Below are positions 32,723 through 42,977 of a stretch of 64,000 bases of DNA, piece by piece (positions within the stretch are counted from its first letter, which is position 1; the number at the start of each line of letters is the position of its first letter). Origin of the DNA: Nilaparvata lugens (taxonomy: Eukaryota > Arthropoda > Insecta > Hemiptera > Delphacidae); assembly GCF_014356525.2 (NCBI RefSeq), contig NC_052517.1:1541436-1605435 (forward strand), written 5' to 3'. The position numbers and the translations under genes were made by a program. Under the pieces are notes generated by a model. That model was not told the DNA's origin. It did no database searches and saw only the letters and a program-made list of their open reading frames with translations.

Positions 32723-32908
32723 TCACTGTATCTATGAAGCAGTGTGTGATTACATAACCTTATCTTTTGGACAACATTAACATTCTATCAAAATTTCTGG
32801 AGAGAAATAGTACAGGCTCAGCCTAGTTTTTCCTCCAATGTCATAATTGTATTATGATTATAGTATTTTATACAATAAATGAACAAATAAAAAAAATCTA
32901 TCTTGCTG

Positions 32909-33110
32909 ATTGTCTGTTACCATCGTCTCCTGCAGTACAAAGCTGTGATACCAGTCATAACCGAATATCTTTGAATTTGATACCTGATTCATGTTTATAT
33001 TATAAGTATGATAAATTCTATCTTGAATACATTGAATTGATCAAATTTATTACATTCTCTACATCATCTTCTTCTCCTGCTCCCTCTTCTTGGAGGGTAG
33101 CGAGGGATTT
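32909..33110 (+). repeat. Composite repeat unit, copy 1
   Basis: GATTGTCTGTTACCATCGTC, TCCTGCAGTACAAAGCTGTG, TGATACCTGATTCATGTTTA, GGGTAGCGAGGGATTTGG and TTC runs. The unit recurs at 33535-33766 and at 33945-34058 plus 36734-36827, each followed by a retroposon end A. Confidence 0.65.
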
Positions 33111-33215
33111 GGTAGAGAGTTAGTGGGGGGCCAAAACGAAATAAGAGATCACCTGTTTATTTACATTCTTCTCCTACATCTTCTTCTTCTTCTTCTTCCT
33201 CATCTTCTCCTTTGT

Positions 33216-33501
33216 TTTGGTAGAGAGTTAGTGGGGAGGATATTTTTATATTGTTTCCGAAGAATGGACATGATATGTCCAAAGCTCCGCCAAATTTGTA
33301 CATGCATAACATATAATATTATCTATAGTTATTATATTACAAATTGCTTTTTCATATCATATACAGTTCAATAATTATTTTCTTAGTCTATATTATGTAA
33401 ATTCATCTATAATTTTGCTGTATTGTAAGCTATTGTATATAAGTGTATAAGCCAGTATATATTGTAATCTATAAATAAAGTACTCAATCAATCAATCAAT
33501 C
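33216..33501 (+). mobile_element. Retroposon end A, copy 12
   Basis: Full forward copy. A short extra fragment of the same 5' end (GGTAGAGAGTTAGTGGG) lies just upstream at 33109-33127. Confidence 0.7.
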
Positions 33502-33534
33502 TCACTGTATCTATCTCTGTCAATAAAAATGATA

Positions 33535-33766
33535 GGGCTACAGAGTTGCCGATTCTCTGTTACCATTGTCTCCTGCAGTACAAAGCTGTGATACCAGTCA
33601 TAACCGTATATCTTTGATATTGATACCTGATTCATGTTTATATTATAGGTATGATAAATTCTATCTTGAATACATTGAATTGATCAAATTTATTACATTC
33701 TCTACATCATCTTCTTCTCCTGCTCCCTCTTCTTCTCTTTCTCCCTCTTCTTCTTCCCTTTCTTCT
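33535..33766 (+). repeat. Composite repeat unit, copy 2
   Basis: Contains the uninterrupted word TATAGGTATGATAAATTC at 33643-33660, which is the empty version of the site that carries the 2.7-kb insertion in copy 3. Confidence 0.7.
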
Positions 33767-33908
33767 TACAGTTCAATAATTATTTTCTTAGTCTATATTA
33801 TGTAAATTCATCTATAATTTTGCTGTATTGTAAGCTATTGTATATAAGTGTATAAGCCAGTATATATTGTAATCTATATAAATAAAGTACTCAATCAATC
33901 AATCAATC
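33767..33908 (+). mobile_element. Retroposon end A, copy 13 (strongly 5'-truncated)
   Basis: Starts at TACAGTTCAATAATTATTTT, immediately after TTC repeats. Confidence 0.7.
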
Positions 33909-33944
33909 TCACTGTATCTATCTCTGTCAGTAAAAATGATAGGG

Positions 33945-34058
33945 CTACAAAGTTGCCGATTCTCTGTTACCATTGTCTCCTGCAGTACAAAGCTGTGATA
34001 CCAATCATAACCGTATATCTTTGATATTGATACCTGATTCATGTTTATATTATAGGTA
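33945..34058 (+). repeat. Composite repeat unit, copy 3, left part
   Basis: Ends at TATAGGTA (34051-34058). The right part resumes at GGTATGATAAATTC, 36734, after the insertion. Confidence 0.7.
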
Positions 34059-36733
34059 TGTTGACTGTCAGTAGATCGGGTTGTAAGGCCGATCTGCAAA
34101 GTAGTGGACTGTGTGGAAGTGTGTAGATGAGATCTATATCTGATCTAGGCACTGACAGCTTTTCATTATTTGCTATGAGCGGATTTACAAACCTTGAATG
34201 TGTAGATCCGAAAAAATACCTCTGGTTTACTGTGCGTCTGAGCACAAGTAGAATGCACAAAGGTAGTGCAATAAAGATGACTAATAATTGAAAAATGATA
34301 GATAATAAGTTTCTTATTATCCGAATGTAAGGCTGATATTTGAATGTAACTATTGGAATGCTTAAAATTAATGTAGTTGTAATTAAAAATAAAAAGAATT
34401 AGGAATGCACTCAAGTTGTTTATTGTACCTAGACTTTTGCTAGTACGTTTAAGAATACTGATACAATGTTTCAAAATGATGTTACCTCTGTGAGCGCAAA
34501 AGATTGAGTATACAAAGATAAAAGTTGGGATAACAATGTTAATGTTGAAATACACAAAGAGTATATTGATGCTGAAACTAATAATAGAATAATAATGACA
34601 ATGAATAAAGATTGAATTGAACGTACAAATTTAGCAATGTTTAAAATGAATAAAAATTTAGAATACTGAAAAATGATAGTAAATATGAGAATCTTAACCT
34701 GAATAATAAAATCAATCGAGAGACAAAAACCTAGATAAAAAGTCCTGCAAATTCTTAGTAATCTTAAAGGTATGAAAATACAGAAAATTATATGAATATG
34801 AACAATAACCTAATTTCACAAAAATGAAAACTAGGAATTCAGTTTAGGTAGAATCCATCGTACCTGAAGCTTTCAAGCTGTTGACTGTGTACACTGAAAG
34901 AGGACAAATATAGCAACTTGGCTATAATGTAAGCAGAAGGAGCAGAAAGTCTGTCCAGAACTGAAGGTTCGATTAATAATTAAAAATAGAAAAGGTTGAA
35001 AAATACCAAATACAATATTGAAAGGAGACGAAGCTCAGCATATTGTATTACATAAGCGGGCTGGGAAATGACAGCTTAACGCATGTCAAGTTACATGGGG
35101 AATATTACTATATGTAGACACATAAGTAATAATAATAGAAGATAAAGAAATTGAATGATTGATAGTATTTAAATAGTTATTATTTAGGAATAAAAGTTAA
35201 TCAGGAACAAATTGAATGGGAAGAAGACTACCAGTAAACACAGTGCCTCTGAGAGGGTAAGTACAAAAATGTGAATAATAGAATAAGACTTCCCTGAATA
35301 ATTAATGATGTGTTGCCAAAGTGATAGGCCTACGGTGACTCAAATTCCGAGGATGAAACTTGACTCCTGTCAAGTACATTGTAGTTGCAGACAGCTGCTG
35401 GGCTAATAGAAGTTGAACGATGAAGATATCTTGATTATATCCTGATAAACGGTGACCGATGCGGAAGAGAACTTGACTTGAATACGTTGAGATATTGAAA
35501 GTTGAGACTGTTCCAATATTAAATTGATAATGAGTATAACGACGAATGGGCACTTTACAAATTGAATGAGTTTCACTGGTTGAATGTTAATTGAAAAAAG
35601 GTTCCACCATGAGTTAAGTAGAATAAATGTTTGAGGTTATGTCCTAACGTTGATGTAATTGCAGTGAATAAATATTTGAAAAAGAGATAAAATGTTCTTG
35701 ACGACTGAAATCACTGGCATCAGTAAGAATGAGATTGACAAAGTTCGACTAAATAACTGATGAGTAGCTAAGACTGAGTAGCTAAAAATGAGTAGCGGTT
35801 GACAATGAAAGGCAAACTGCACTTGCGCAAATTTCCTGAGTTGAAATGTTGAATAAGGTAAGCTGCACTTGCACAAGACTTCCCAAGTTGAAAAATGTAT
35901 CTCCTATGAGCATACATGAAGAATGAATGTGACCGCTAAAAAATGTGTACTGATGCTCAGTAAAATTGAAGTGATAAATATAAATCAAAAGTTCATGTTG
36001 AGGATTGTTGAAAGCTCATGTGGAATTCATGTTGAAATTACTTACAGTTCATAATAATAATATGATGAATAATTGAAAAACGTTGTACGCAGAAAGCATG
36101 GCGTGATTGCAAAAAGGACGCTTAGTAGAAAAGTCCCGAAAGGTAAGTTAAATTCATAGAAAATATGGTTGAAAAACGTTCACTGATGAAAAATGCGTTG
36201 AATGGTTCTTGAATAAGCACACAAACTAGGACATAATGAATGATGAAAATGGATAAAGTTTTCCAAAGATGGACGCGTTAAAAACTGAGATGTTACATCG
36301 TATGACTGTACAAAGAGAGTGAGTCTTCTTGCCAAAGCTGGTTGAAGAGACAGGAACTGCCCAATAGCGGAAACATGACGTCCACGGCAGTCATGAGCAC
36401 AAACTCAACGAATGAAGTGAAAATATAAAATCGATATTAAGCGAACTGAAGGTGTTGAGGTTGAAGTACCTGTTGAAGTATACCAAAGGAGGTTCAAAAA
36501 ACAATGAAAATACAATTCAAATAATTATAGACGAATATTAAACTAGAAAACATTGAAAGAAGCAGACGACAACTAGCGCTACTATCGATCAAGCGATCAA
36601 TGAAACCGTGACGTCAGAGATCGCATGACACGTGAGAAAATTGTCTGCGGACTGTAGCAGCGGTAGATTCAAATGCTACAAAAACAAGATGGACGACCAT
36701 AAGACTGGCTAAAATATGAGACGAAATCTAACA
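34059..36733. mobile_element. 2.7-kb insertion with LTR-like ends (solo LTR candidate)
   Basis: The segment begins TGTTGACTGTCAG and ends GAAATCTAACA, so it has TG...CA termini with short imperfect inversion (TGTT/AACA). It is flanked by the 4-bp direct repeat GGTA (34055-34058 and 36734-36737). Removing it and one GGTA restores the sequence of the paralogous unit at 33643-33660. It has no gag/pol coding. The minus-strand frame 34166-34555 has no recognised domain. A near-duplicate CTGCACTTGC(G/A)CAA-containing pair lies at about 35817-35890. A solo LTR fits best; 2675 bp is long for an LTR, so a non-autonomous element with LTR-like ends is the alternative. Confidence 0.6.
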
Positions 36734-36827
36734 GGTATGATAAATTCTACATTGAATTGATCAAATTTATTACATTCTCTACATCATCTTCTTCTCCTGC
36801 TCCCTCTTCTTGGAGGGTAGCGAGGGA

Positions 36828-37120
36828 TTTGGTAGACAGTTAGTGGGGAGGATATTTTTAATATTGTTTCCGAAGAATGGACATTGATATGTCCAAAGCT
36901 CCGCCAATTTATGTAGATGCATAACAATATGATTATTATCTATAGTTATTATATTACAAATTGCTTTTTCATATCATATACAGTTCAATAATAATTTCTT
37001 AGTCTATATTATGTAAAATTCATCTATATGTTGCTGTATGGTTAAGCTATTGTATATAAGTGTATAAGCCAGTATATATTGTAATCTACATAAATAAAGA
37101 ACTCAATCAATCAATCAATC
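36828..37120 (+). mobile_element. Retroposon end A, copy 14
   Basis: Full forward copy. It follows the right part of composite unit 3 (36734-36827). Confidence 0.7.
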
Positions 37121-37700
37121 ATCTTCTTCTCCTGCTCCCTCTTCTTCTCTTGCTCCCTCTTCTTCTTCTTCTTCCCCTTCTCCTTCTCATTCCCTAATTG
37201 CTCCATTATTAATCCCACTGGAAGGCAACAGAAATAATTAGTCTCATATCGTATCCATCAATTGCTTCTTCAGCTGCTGCCTCACTATGGTGATATCACT
37301 TCAAAGTGGCAGAGTTTATCAAATGGGAAGCATCAATGTAATTAAGTAGAGAAATGCTGACTGTACAGTAAATCTCAAGTCGTCGAAGATATAACACTAA
37401 TATTCCTAATGCTTATTCGATTGAAAAAATTTTCGTCATCATATTATCATTAGTCAGTGAGCTGCTTCTCCTTCTCCGTCTTCTTCTTCTTCTTCTTCTT
37501 CTCCTTCTTCTTCTTCTTCTTCTTCTTCTTATTCTTCTTCCTCTTCTTGTTCCCCATCTCCTTCTCATTTCCCAATTGCTCCATTCAATCCCATTGAAAG
37601 GGAACAGGAATGATTTCTCCTTTTAACCACTCCTATTCCTTCTCCTTTTCAACCTCCTCCATTACCCTATCTTCCTCCTCCTCCTCAAATGTTGAGAAGC
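37121..37700. other. TTC/TCC tracts around low-copy sequence; no gene
   Basis: Simple repeats lie at 37121-37190, 37465-37565 and 37610-37685. The intervening 37200-37460 shows nothing recognisable. Confidence 0.5.
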
Positions 37701-37769
37701 ATGTTTTGATTGAGTATTTCAAGGGGGGGGGTACTGGGATTTTTAATTAAATAACATGAGTTTATATTT

Positions 37770-37820
37770 ATATTATACTATATATATATATATAATATAT
37801 ATATAATATATATATATAGA
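37770..37820. repeat. (TA)n palindromic run
   Basis: TATATATATATATAATATAT-type alternating AT, able to fold on itself. Confidence 0.85.
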
Positions 37821-37834
37821 ATTTATTTACCGAG

Positions 37835-37942
37835 GATGGTTATTAATAGGTCCATTATTAATTCTTCAAGATTTCAGTGGGACAAGTTTTTAGCTTGTCA
37901 AGTTTTCAATTGGTCCCTTGCGGAGCACGGGTTACCTACTAG
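37835..37942 (+). mobile_element. 3' end of Helitron-like family 'K'
   Basis: CCGAGGATGGTTATTAATAG, TCAAGTTTTCAATTGGTCCC, then TTGCGGAGCACGGGTTACCT and terminal ACTAG. The same end occurs at 41083 and, in reverse, at about 45610 and 58765. Confidence 0.55.
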
Positions 37943-37959
37943 AATACGATAACTGAAAC

Positions 37960-38370
37960 AATAACCGAGGAGAAGGAGCAGGTAGAGGAGAAGGAGGAGG
38001 AGGAAGAGGTGAAGGTGGAAGAGATGGAAAAGGACGAGGATGAAAAGGAGGAAGAAGAAAGTGGTGAAGAAGGAGGAATAGGAGAAGAAGGATTAGAAGG
38101 ATGAGGAGGAGGAGTAGGATTGGAAGGAGGTGGAGGAGGAGGAGGTGGAGGAGGAGGAGGAGGAGGAGAGGAGGAGGAGGAGGAGGAGGAGGAGGAGGAG
38201 GAGGATTAGAGGAGGATTAATAAGAGGAGAAGGTGGAAGAGGTGGAGAAGGAAGAGAAGGAGGAGGAAAAGGGAGAAGAACAGTAGAAGAACGAATAGGA
38301 GGATGAAAAGAACGGATCACGTGAAGAAGAAGAAGAAGAAGAAGAAGAAGAAGAAGAAGAAGAAGAGGTG
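37960..38370. repeat. GGA/GAA polypurine tract
   Basis: About 400 bp of purine, with (GGA)n at 38130-38215 and (AAG)n at 38325-38365. Confidence 0.9.
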
Positions 38371-38592
38371 TCTAATGGAAAAGCGATTGTTGGTTTGTGA
38401 GGCGAAATGGAAAAACTCTATTTGGAAAAACGATTGGCCGGTTGCTGTGTTGCCTCAAAGACCTGCGAAAATTGTTGGAAAACGCTCTGAAAAACCGAGT
38501 GCAGTTTTTCCTACTCAAAGCGTACGTTAGTTGATGAGAGCTGTCTGTAAGAGAAGGAGAGAGAGAGAAAGAGAGAGAGACAGTGAGAGAGT

Positions 38593-38870
38593 GATTGATT
38601 GAGTACTTTATTCATGTAGATTACAATATACTGGCTTATACACTTATATACAATAGCTACAATACAGCAAAATTATAGATGAATTTACATAATATAGACT
38701 AAGAAAAATAATTATTGAACTGTATATGATATGAAAAAGCAGTTGTAATATAATAACTATAGATAATAATTATATTGTTATGCATCTACATAAATGGCGG
38801 GCTTTGGGACATATCAATGTCCATTCTTCGGAAAGAATATTAAAAATATCCTCCCCACTAACTCTCTACC

Positions 38871-38871
<1 letters not shown>
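38593..38871 (-). mobile_element. Retroposon end A, copy 15
   Basis: Reverse copy flanked by GA repeats on both sides. Confidence 0.7.
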
Positions 38872-38920
<49 letters not shown>

Positions 38921-38986
38921 AGGAGAGAGAGAGTTGAGAGAGAGAGAGGTGAGAGAGAGAGAGAGAGCGGGAGAGAGAGGAGAGAG

Positions 38987-39029
<43 letters not shown>

Positions 39030-39105
39030 TGAGAGAGAGGAGAGAGAGGGAGGGAGAGAGAGAGTGAGAGAGAGAGAGTGAGAGAGTGAGAGTGAGATAG
39101 AAGTT
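38872..39105. repeat. (GA)n microsatellite
   Basis: More than 200 bp of GA with occasional GT, starting within a few bases of the 5' end of the neighbouring retroposon. Confidence 0.95.
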
Positions 39106-39279
39106 GTGAGAGGTCAAGTGTTTTCGAATAATTATTATTAATCAATTTCGATCATTTTTCAAACGATAATAATTTTATTTCAATTCTACTCTATCCATTC
39201 ATACAAACACTCACATACTTACACTGAATAACACTGGAGTTTTTTTTATCAATCTCTGTTTAATCTTGATTAAGGCCCT

Positions 39280-39420
39280 GTTGCACAACAGCCTGTTAAA
39301 TTCTAACCGTGATTAATTTCACGAGAACCAATCAGAGAAGGCTTTTTGTTAAGACGGCTTCTCTGATTGGTTCTCGTGGGATTAATCACGGTTAAACTTT
39401 AACCGGCTTTTGTGCAACCC
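39280..39420. mobile_element. Palindromic MITE M, copy 2
   Basis: TTGCACAACAGCCTGTTAAA at the left and TTTAACCGGCTTTTGTGCAA at the right. The arms contain CACGAGAACCAATCAGAGAA and its mirror. Confidence 0.8.
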
Positions 39421-39464
39421 ACACTAAGTCTTAGAAATTATATTGATGAGACTTGAGATATCAT

Positions 39465-41083
39465 TCTATACTATGATAGAGGAAAGAACTGGCTTATTGA
39501 CGTACGGCATTGAAAAATGATGTTCAACGCATCAACTACTCAACTGATTAACTTCTAATTTTGCATAAAATAGACTACTAGCCGTCAGGCTCGCTTCGCT
39601 CACCATATCTGTCTAACCAGGGGGCCCCGCCCCCTGGACCCCCGACCGGATCGTCCAGGAATGAGATCAGCAGGCTCGCTTCGCTCGCCTGCATTTTTCA
39701 TTTGAGCATTTCTATCATGTTAGGACAATCCAGTCGGGGGTCCAGACTAAACGTCTGGCTAAACAGATATGGCGAGCGAAGCGAGCCTGACGGCTAGTAA
39801 TGTAATATTCCCAGGATTGAAGTAGCAGTGCCGAATCAATTTTTCCGCGATAAATAATGCATTTAAATCTTCATCTCGGTGCCAACCTAACAAAGTCAAC
39901 TCATCTTAATGCCAACCTGACAAAATTATTAATTATTTAGTTGCCAGTTAACAACTGTTTCAAAGAGGTACTCTATCTAGATTATAGTTCTATAGTAACA
40001 TATGATATGGAAATTTCAATTATAATTAAGAGATTGGGAAAAGAAGAAACATGCTAAAAGACGAACTTTAAACCCTTAAAAAACAACCTTAGAGTTAAAT
40101 ATTGCCAAAAGATTTCTTAGTGCGCCTCTAAAGGGCCAACTGAACATACCTACCAAATTTGAACGTTTTTGGTCCGGTAGATTTTTAGTTCTGCGAGTGA
40201 GTGAGTCAGTCAGTAAGTGAGTGAGTGAGTGCCATTTCGCTTTTCTTTTCTATATATAAAAGCGAAATGGCACTCACTCACTTTCGCTTTTCTTTTCTAT
40301 ATATATAAAAGCGAAATGGCACTCACTCACTCGCATAACTAAAAATCTACCGGACCAAAAACGTTTCAATTTGGTAGGTATGTTCAGTGGGCCTTTAGAG
40401 GCGCACTAAGAAATCTTTTGGCAATATTTTAACTCTAAGGGTTGTTTTTAAGGGTTTAAAGTTCGTCTTTTAGCATGTATATTCTTCTTCTCCAATCTCT
40501 CATTATAATTGAAATTTCCATATCATATGTTACTATAGAACTATAATCTAGATAGAGTACCTCTTCGAAACAGTTGTTAACTGGCAACTAAATTAATAAT
40601 TTTGTCAGGTTGGCATTAAGTTGAGTTGACTTTGTTAGGTTGGCACCAAGTTGAAGATTTAAATGCATTTATCGCGGAAAAATTGATTGGGCACTGCTAC
40701 TTCAATCCTGGGAATATTATATTACTAGCCGTAAGGCTCGCTTCGCTTGCAAAAACCGTTTAACCAGACATTTAGTCTGGACCCCGACTGGATTGTCCTA
40801 ACATATGATAAAAATGCTCAAATGAAAAATGCAGGCGAGCGAAGCGAGCCTGCGGATTTCATCCTTGGACGATCCAGTCGGGGGTCCAGGGGGCGGAGCC
40901 CCCTGGCTAGACGGATATGGCGAGCGAAGCGAGCCTGACGGCTAGTATAGACTATATTATTGACTCGTAATCAAATGGTGATGGTTATAGGCCTATTTCC
41001 AATTCTTCAAGATTATGTTGAGTCAGGTTTTCAGTTTGTCAAGTTTTAAAATAGCTCCTTACCCAGCACGGGTTACCTACTAG
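39465..41083 (+). mobile_element. Helitron-like element K, host of a nested palindrome
   Basis: The left part, 39465-39577, starts TCTATACTATGATAGAGGAA and includes CAACTACTCAACTGATTAAC. The right part, 40946-41083, includes GGTTATAGGCCTATTTCC and ends CAGCACGGGTTACCTACTAG before T. TC start and CTAG-T end. The 1368-bp palindrome interrupts it. Confidence 0.6.
39578..40945. mobile_element. Two Helitron-like copies head-to-head (1.37-kb palindrome)
   Basis: The right copy runs from TCTATATATATAAAAGCG (40296) to the hairpin tail GGCGAGCGAAGCGAGCC, TGACGG, CTAG (40942-40945), followed by T. The left copy is its reverse (39578 to about 40244). It begins CTAGCCGTCAGGCTCGCTTC, preceded by A, and its 5' end points to the centre. 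Arms of about 620 bp match with few changes (for example TCTACCGGACCAAAAACGTT on one side). The centre (40245-40295) holds an extra 5'-end fragment repeating TCTATATATAAAAGCGAAAT. No transposase frame is present. Confidence 0.75.
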
Positions 41084-41224
41084 TTGTCAATAATCCACTT
41101 TATCTTAGAAATTGTCCAAAGCGTAGAAATAAAAGTAGAAATTGTTGAAAAGCTTGATTTCACCATATTTTTCAATAGTCTAAAAATTTTTATCTGTAAT
41201 TTATCTCTTTCCTGTATAGGGCTA

Positions 41225-41370
41225 CTTGTAATATAAATATGAAGAAATAAAAATCTCAGTACCCTTTTTTTTTAAATATTTTATCACCTAAATATCTTCA
41301 GTTTTAAAAAAAAGTGATAAAATATTTTAAAAAAAGGGTACTGAGATTTTTATTTCTTCATATTTTATCT
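41225..41370. mobile_element. Fold-back element L, copy 2 (short)
   Basis: AAATAAAAATCTCAGTACCC on the left and GGGTACTGAGATTTTTATTT on the right, with arms of about 55-60 bp and almost no loop. Preceded by TGTATAGGGCTACTTGTAAT, as in copy 3. Confidence 0.7.
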
Positions 41371-41869
41371 GTAATCTTGCTCACCCATAGATCTCTGTTC
41401 AACTGGATATACTTTCAAGATTGATGATATTCATCTATTAGCATTTGAATAAATTCAATTTCCATGTATTGTTTTATTAACATTTACACTAAATACACAA
41501 AATTATGCTAGATTTATTTCAATACTTTTAACATTGTTTATTCATATCGATATAAATATATTTATTTACATCTTACCAGCTCAATTCAAGGAGGTTTTGA
41601 GCACATTTTGTTCACTTAGGTTAAACAATAGTTTTTAAATTATACTTAATTAGTTTTTACATCTATAATTAATAAACTTGAGCATTGTTCAAATTCACTA
41701 GAACTAAAATACTTGAGTCACTGTAAAACGAGGCACTTTCTCAAATAGTCTCACAAAAAAACATAAAACTTTTTAAAAACTTTGACTACTTTCTAAAAAG
41801 CCACACTAATAATACACAGTAGTCGGCTTGAGTTATATAAATAAACGGTTTCAAATTTGGTACATGAAC
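41371..41869. other. No gene seen
   Basis: AT-rich, no recognised repeat, no coding evidence. Confidence 0.4.
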
Positions 41870-42860
41870 GACCTATACCATGATACAGTATCAACACAAT
41901 ATGATACAGTAGTATCATCTCAACTTGATACACAACACCATAATTTGATACAAAACTTGCAAACTTTGAATGAATCCTACAAGCCATGGCATGTCTTCTT
42001 TTGCTATCTATTCTCTATGGTATCAACAAAAATGATACAGTATCACCACAATATGATACAGTATCACAGTATTATCTCAACTGGCTACATAACACCATTA
42101 TTTGATACAAAACTTACAAACTTTGAATGAATACTGCAAGCCATGGCATGTCTTCTTTTGCTATCTTTTCTGTATGGTATCGTCACTAATCATTCAGTAT
42201 CACCTCAATATGATACAGTATCAACACACATGATACAGTATCACCAAAATATGATACAGTATCATCTCAACTTGATACACAACACCATAACTTGATACAT
42301 AACTTTCAAACTTTGAACGTATTCTACAAGCCATGGCATATCTTCTCATGCTATCTATTCTCTATGGTATCAACACAAATGATACAGTATCACCACAATA
42401 TGATACAGTATCATCTCAACTTGATACACAACACCATAATTTGATACAAAACTTACAAACTTTGAATGAATACTACAAGCCATGGCATGTCTTCTTTTGC
42501 TATCTTTTCTGTATGGTATCGTCACTAATCATTCAGTATCACCTCAATATGATACAGTATCAACACACATGATACAGTATCACCACAATATGATACAGTA
42601 CCATCTCAACTTGATAGACAACACCATAACTTGATACATAACTTGCAAACTTTGAAGGTATTGTACAAGCCATGACATATCTTCTCATACTATCTATTCT
42701 CTATGGTATCAACACAAATGATACAGTATCACCACAATATGATACAGTATCATCTCAACTGGCTACATAACACCATAATTTGATACAAAACTTCCAAACT
42801 TTGAAGGTATTCTACAAACCATGGCATGTCTTCTTATGCTATCTTTTCTCTATAGTCATA
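41870..42860 (+). repeat. Family C tandem array, about six units
   Basis: Units of about 140-190 bp: (GATACAGTATCA followed by CCACAATAT)n, ATCTCAACTTGATACACAAC, ACCATAATTTGATACAAAAC, AAACTTTGAATGAATAC, AAGCCATGGCATGTCTTCTT, TGCTATCTATTCTCTATGGT. It lies directly downstream (3') of the patched-related gene. Confidence 0.8.
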
Positions 42861-42903
42861 GTGAGATTCAATAATAAAACTGTGAGCATTTAATGGGGAG
42901 TGA

Positions 42904-42936
42904 TGACGTCATTGAATGACTTCACTAATGACGTCA
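42904..42936. promoter_or_regulatory. Pair of TGACGTCA octamers
   Basis: Two perfect CRE/ATF-type palindromes at 42904-42911 and 42929-42936, 25 bp apart, within a larger imperfect palindrome (ATGACGTCATTGAATGACTT and onward). They lie 40-75 bp 3' of the stop codon of the minus-strand gene, so probably in its 3' UTR or just beyond. The sequence is certain; the function is not. Confidence 0.3.
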
Positions 42937-42977
42937 TCCATACTGACAGTTTGACATGAACCTCACAGTCGGAACCC

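Noticed and set aside
41870..42860. Regularly spaced repeats that might suggest a CRISPR array
   Set aside because: Units are 140-190 bp and vary throughout, with no short repeat plus unique spacer pattern. The genome is eukaryotic, so this is a dispersed tandem repeat.
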